DNA of 64,000 bases, from the NCBI RefSeq assembly GCF_014200505.1, contig NZ_JACHBX010000002.1, forward strand, positions 930,001 to 994,000, in the 5' to 3' direction. The notes beneath the pieces are model-generated. The model did no database searches. It was given only the letters and a program-made list of their open reading frames with translations, and was not told the DNA's origin. Below are positions 63,357 through 64,000 of the stretch, one piece after another (positions within the stretch are counted from its first letter, which is position 1; every line of letters starts with the position of its first letter). This DNA comes from Massilia aurea (lineage in GTDB: Bacteria; Pseudomonadota; Gammaproteobacteria; Burkholderiales; Burkholderiaceae_D). Position numbers and translations under genes: made by a program.

Positions 63357-64000
63357 ATGAAACTCGATACCTCACCCATCGCCGCCATCGCCACTGCCTC
63401 GGGCCGCGGCGGCATCGGCGTCGTACGCGCCTCCGGCAAGGAACTCGGTGCGCTGATCGCCGCGTTGTTCCCCGGTGCGACGCTCGCGCCGCGCCATGCA
63501 ACCTATATCCCGTTCAAGGCCGCCAACGGCGACATCATCGACGAGGGCCTGGCCCTGTACTTCCCGGGACCGCATTCGTACACCGGCGAAGACGTGCTGG
63601 AACTGCAGGGCCACGGCGGCCCGATCGTGCTGCAGATGCTGCTGGGGCGTGTGCTCGAAGCGGGCATCAGCATGGACCTGCGCCTGGCCGAACCGGGCGA
63701 ATTCACGCGCCGCGCGTTCCTCAACGACAAGCTCGACCTGGCCCAGGCCGAGGCGGTGGCCGACCTGATCGACGCCTCCACCGAAGCGGCCGCGAAGTCG
63801 GCGTCACAGTCGCTGTCGGGCGCGTTTTCGCAGGTGGTGCACACGCTGGTGGACCAGACGACCAATCTGCGCATGCTGGTCGAAGCCACGCTCGATTTTC
63901 CGGAAGAAGAAATCGACTTCCTCGAAAAGTCGAACGCGCGCGGCCAGCTCGCCGGCATCATCACGGCGCTGGAACACGTATTCCGCCAGGCGGCGCAAGG
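63357..64000 (+). CDS. mnmE: tRNA uridine-5-carboxymethylaminomethyl modification GTPase MnmE (partial)
   Basis: The first 214 codons of MnmE (TrmE), cut by the window edge. The N-terminal tetrahydrofolate-binding domain is complete: [43 protein letters not shown] and [33 protein letters not shown]. The helical domain begins near residue 125; the GTPase domain lies beyond the window. With MnmG it modifies U34 in certain tRNAs. Its place after yidC is the conserved rpmH-rnpA-yidD-yidC-mnmE order. Confidence 0.97.
   Translation, partial: MKLDTSPIAAIATASGRGGIGVVRASGKELGALIAALFPGATLAPRHATYIPFKAANGDIIDEGLALYFPGPHSYTGEDVLELQGHGGPIVLQMLLGRVLEAGISMDLRLAEPGEFTRRAFLNDKLDLAQAEAVADLIDASTEAAAKSASQSLSGAFSQVVHTLVDQTTNLRMLVEATLDFPEEEIDFLEKSNARGQLAGIITALEHVFRQAAQ

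Overview
The window looks like a chromosomal segment of a GC-rich betaproteobacterium of the Oxalobacteraceae, most like Massilia/Telluria/Duganella. This is inferred from protein content and gene order, not from a database match. Supporting signs are the replication block at the right end (gyrB, dnaN, dnaA, then rpmH, rnpA, yidD, yidC, mnmE), three TonB-dependent receptors, MSHA-type pilin genes, and scattered GTAGGGTGG and GTC[AG]TTCCCGCG intergenic repeats.

Layout. 1-4.6 kb: an iron or heme uptake block with the tail of a possibly CobN/HmuS-like protein, an ExbB-like channel, a DUF2149 protein, a siderophore-type TonB receptor and a PepSY membrane protein. 4.8-13.6 kb (minus strand): a gluconate/glucan locus with gluconokinase, a large TonB receptor, a GntP permease, a tandem beta-helix (GH55-like) enzyme joined to a beta-propeller, and a ThuA-like protein. 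Two TAGCGCTA palindromes lie at its head. 13.8-19.9 kb: a complete six-gene Mrp Na+/H+ antiporter operon with fused A and B subunits. 21.4-30.0 kb: a beta-glucan/cello-oligosaccharide locus with a TonB receptor, GH1 beta-glucosidase, AmpG-like MFS transporter and a GH9 enzyme fused to a UPF0303 domain. A divergent LacI regulator shares operator-like sites with the receptor gene.

30.2-38.7 kb: mixed genes (ohr, an MFS exporter, two AraC regulators, nudC, folE, an IS5 remnant, a lipoprotein, a HAD phosphatase). 38.8-43.9 kb: an MSHA minor-pilin operon, mshQ-C-D-O-P. 44-49.2 kb: a NERD-helicase-like protein, leuA with a leucine-rich leader peptide, and an NHL-repeat lipoprotein.

49.3-54.9 kb is a strikingly AT-rich, probably acquired defence island in two units: vsr-dcm-restriction endonuclease, and a MORC-like GHKL ATPase coupled to a Rossmann-fold protein of unknown function. 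A near-perfect LexA box and two tiny overlapping ORFs sit at its upstream edge. 54.9-64 kb is the replication and translation core. The best candidates for undescribed biology are the GHKL-Rossmann pair, the LexA-controlled small ORFs beside it, the GH9-UPF0303 fusion, and the small ORF between the leu leader and leuA.
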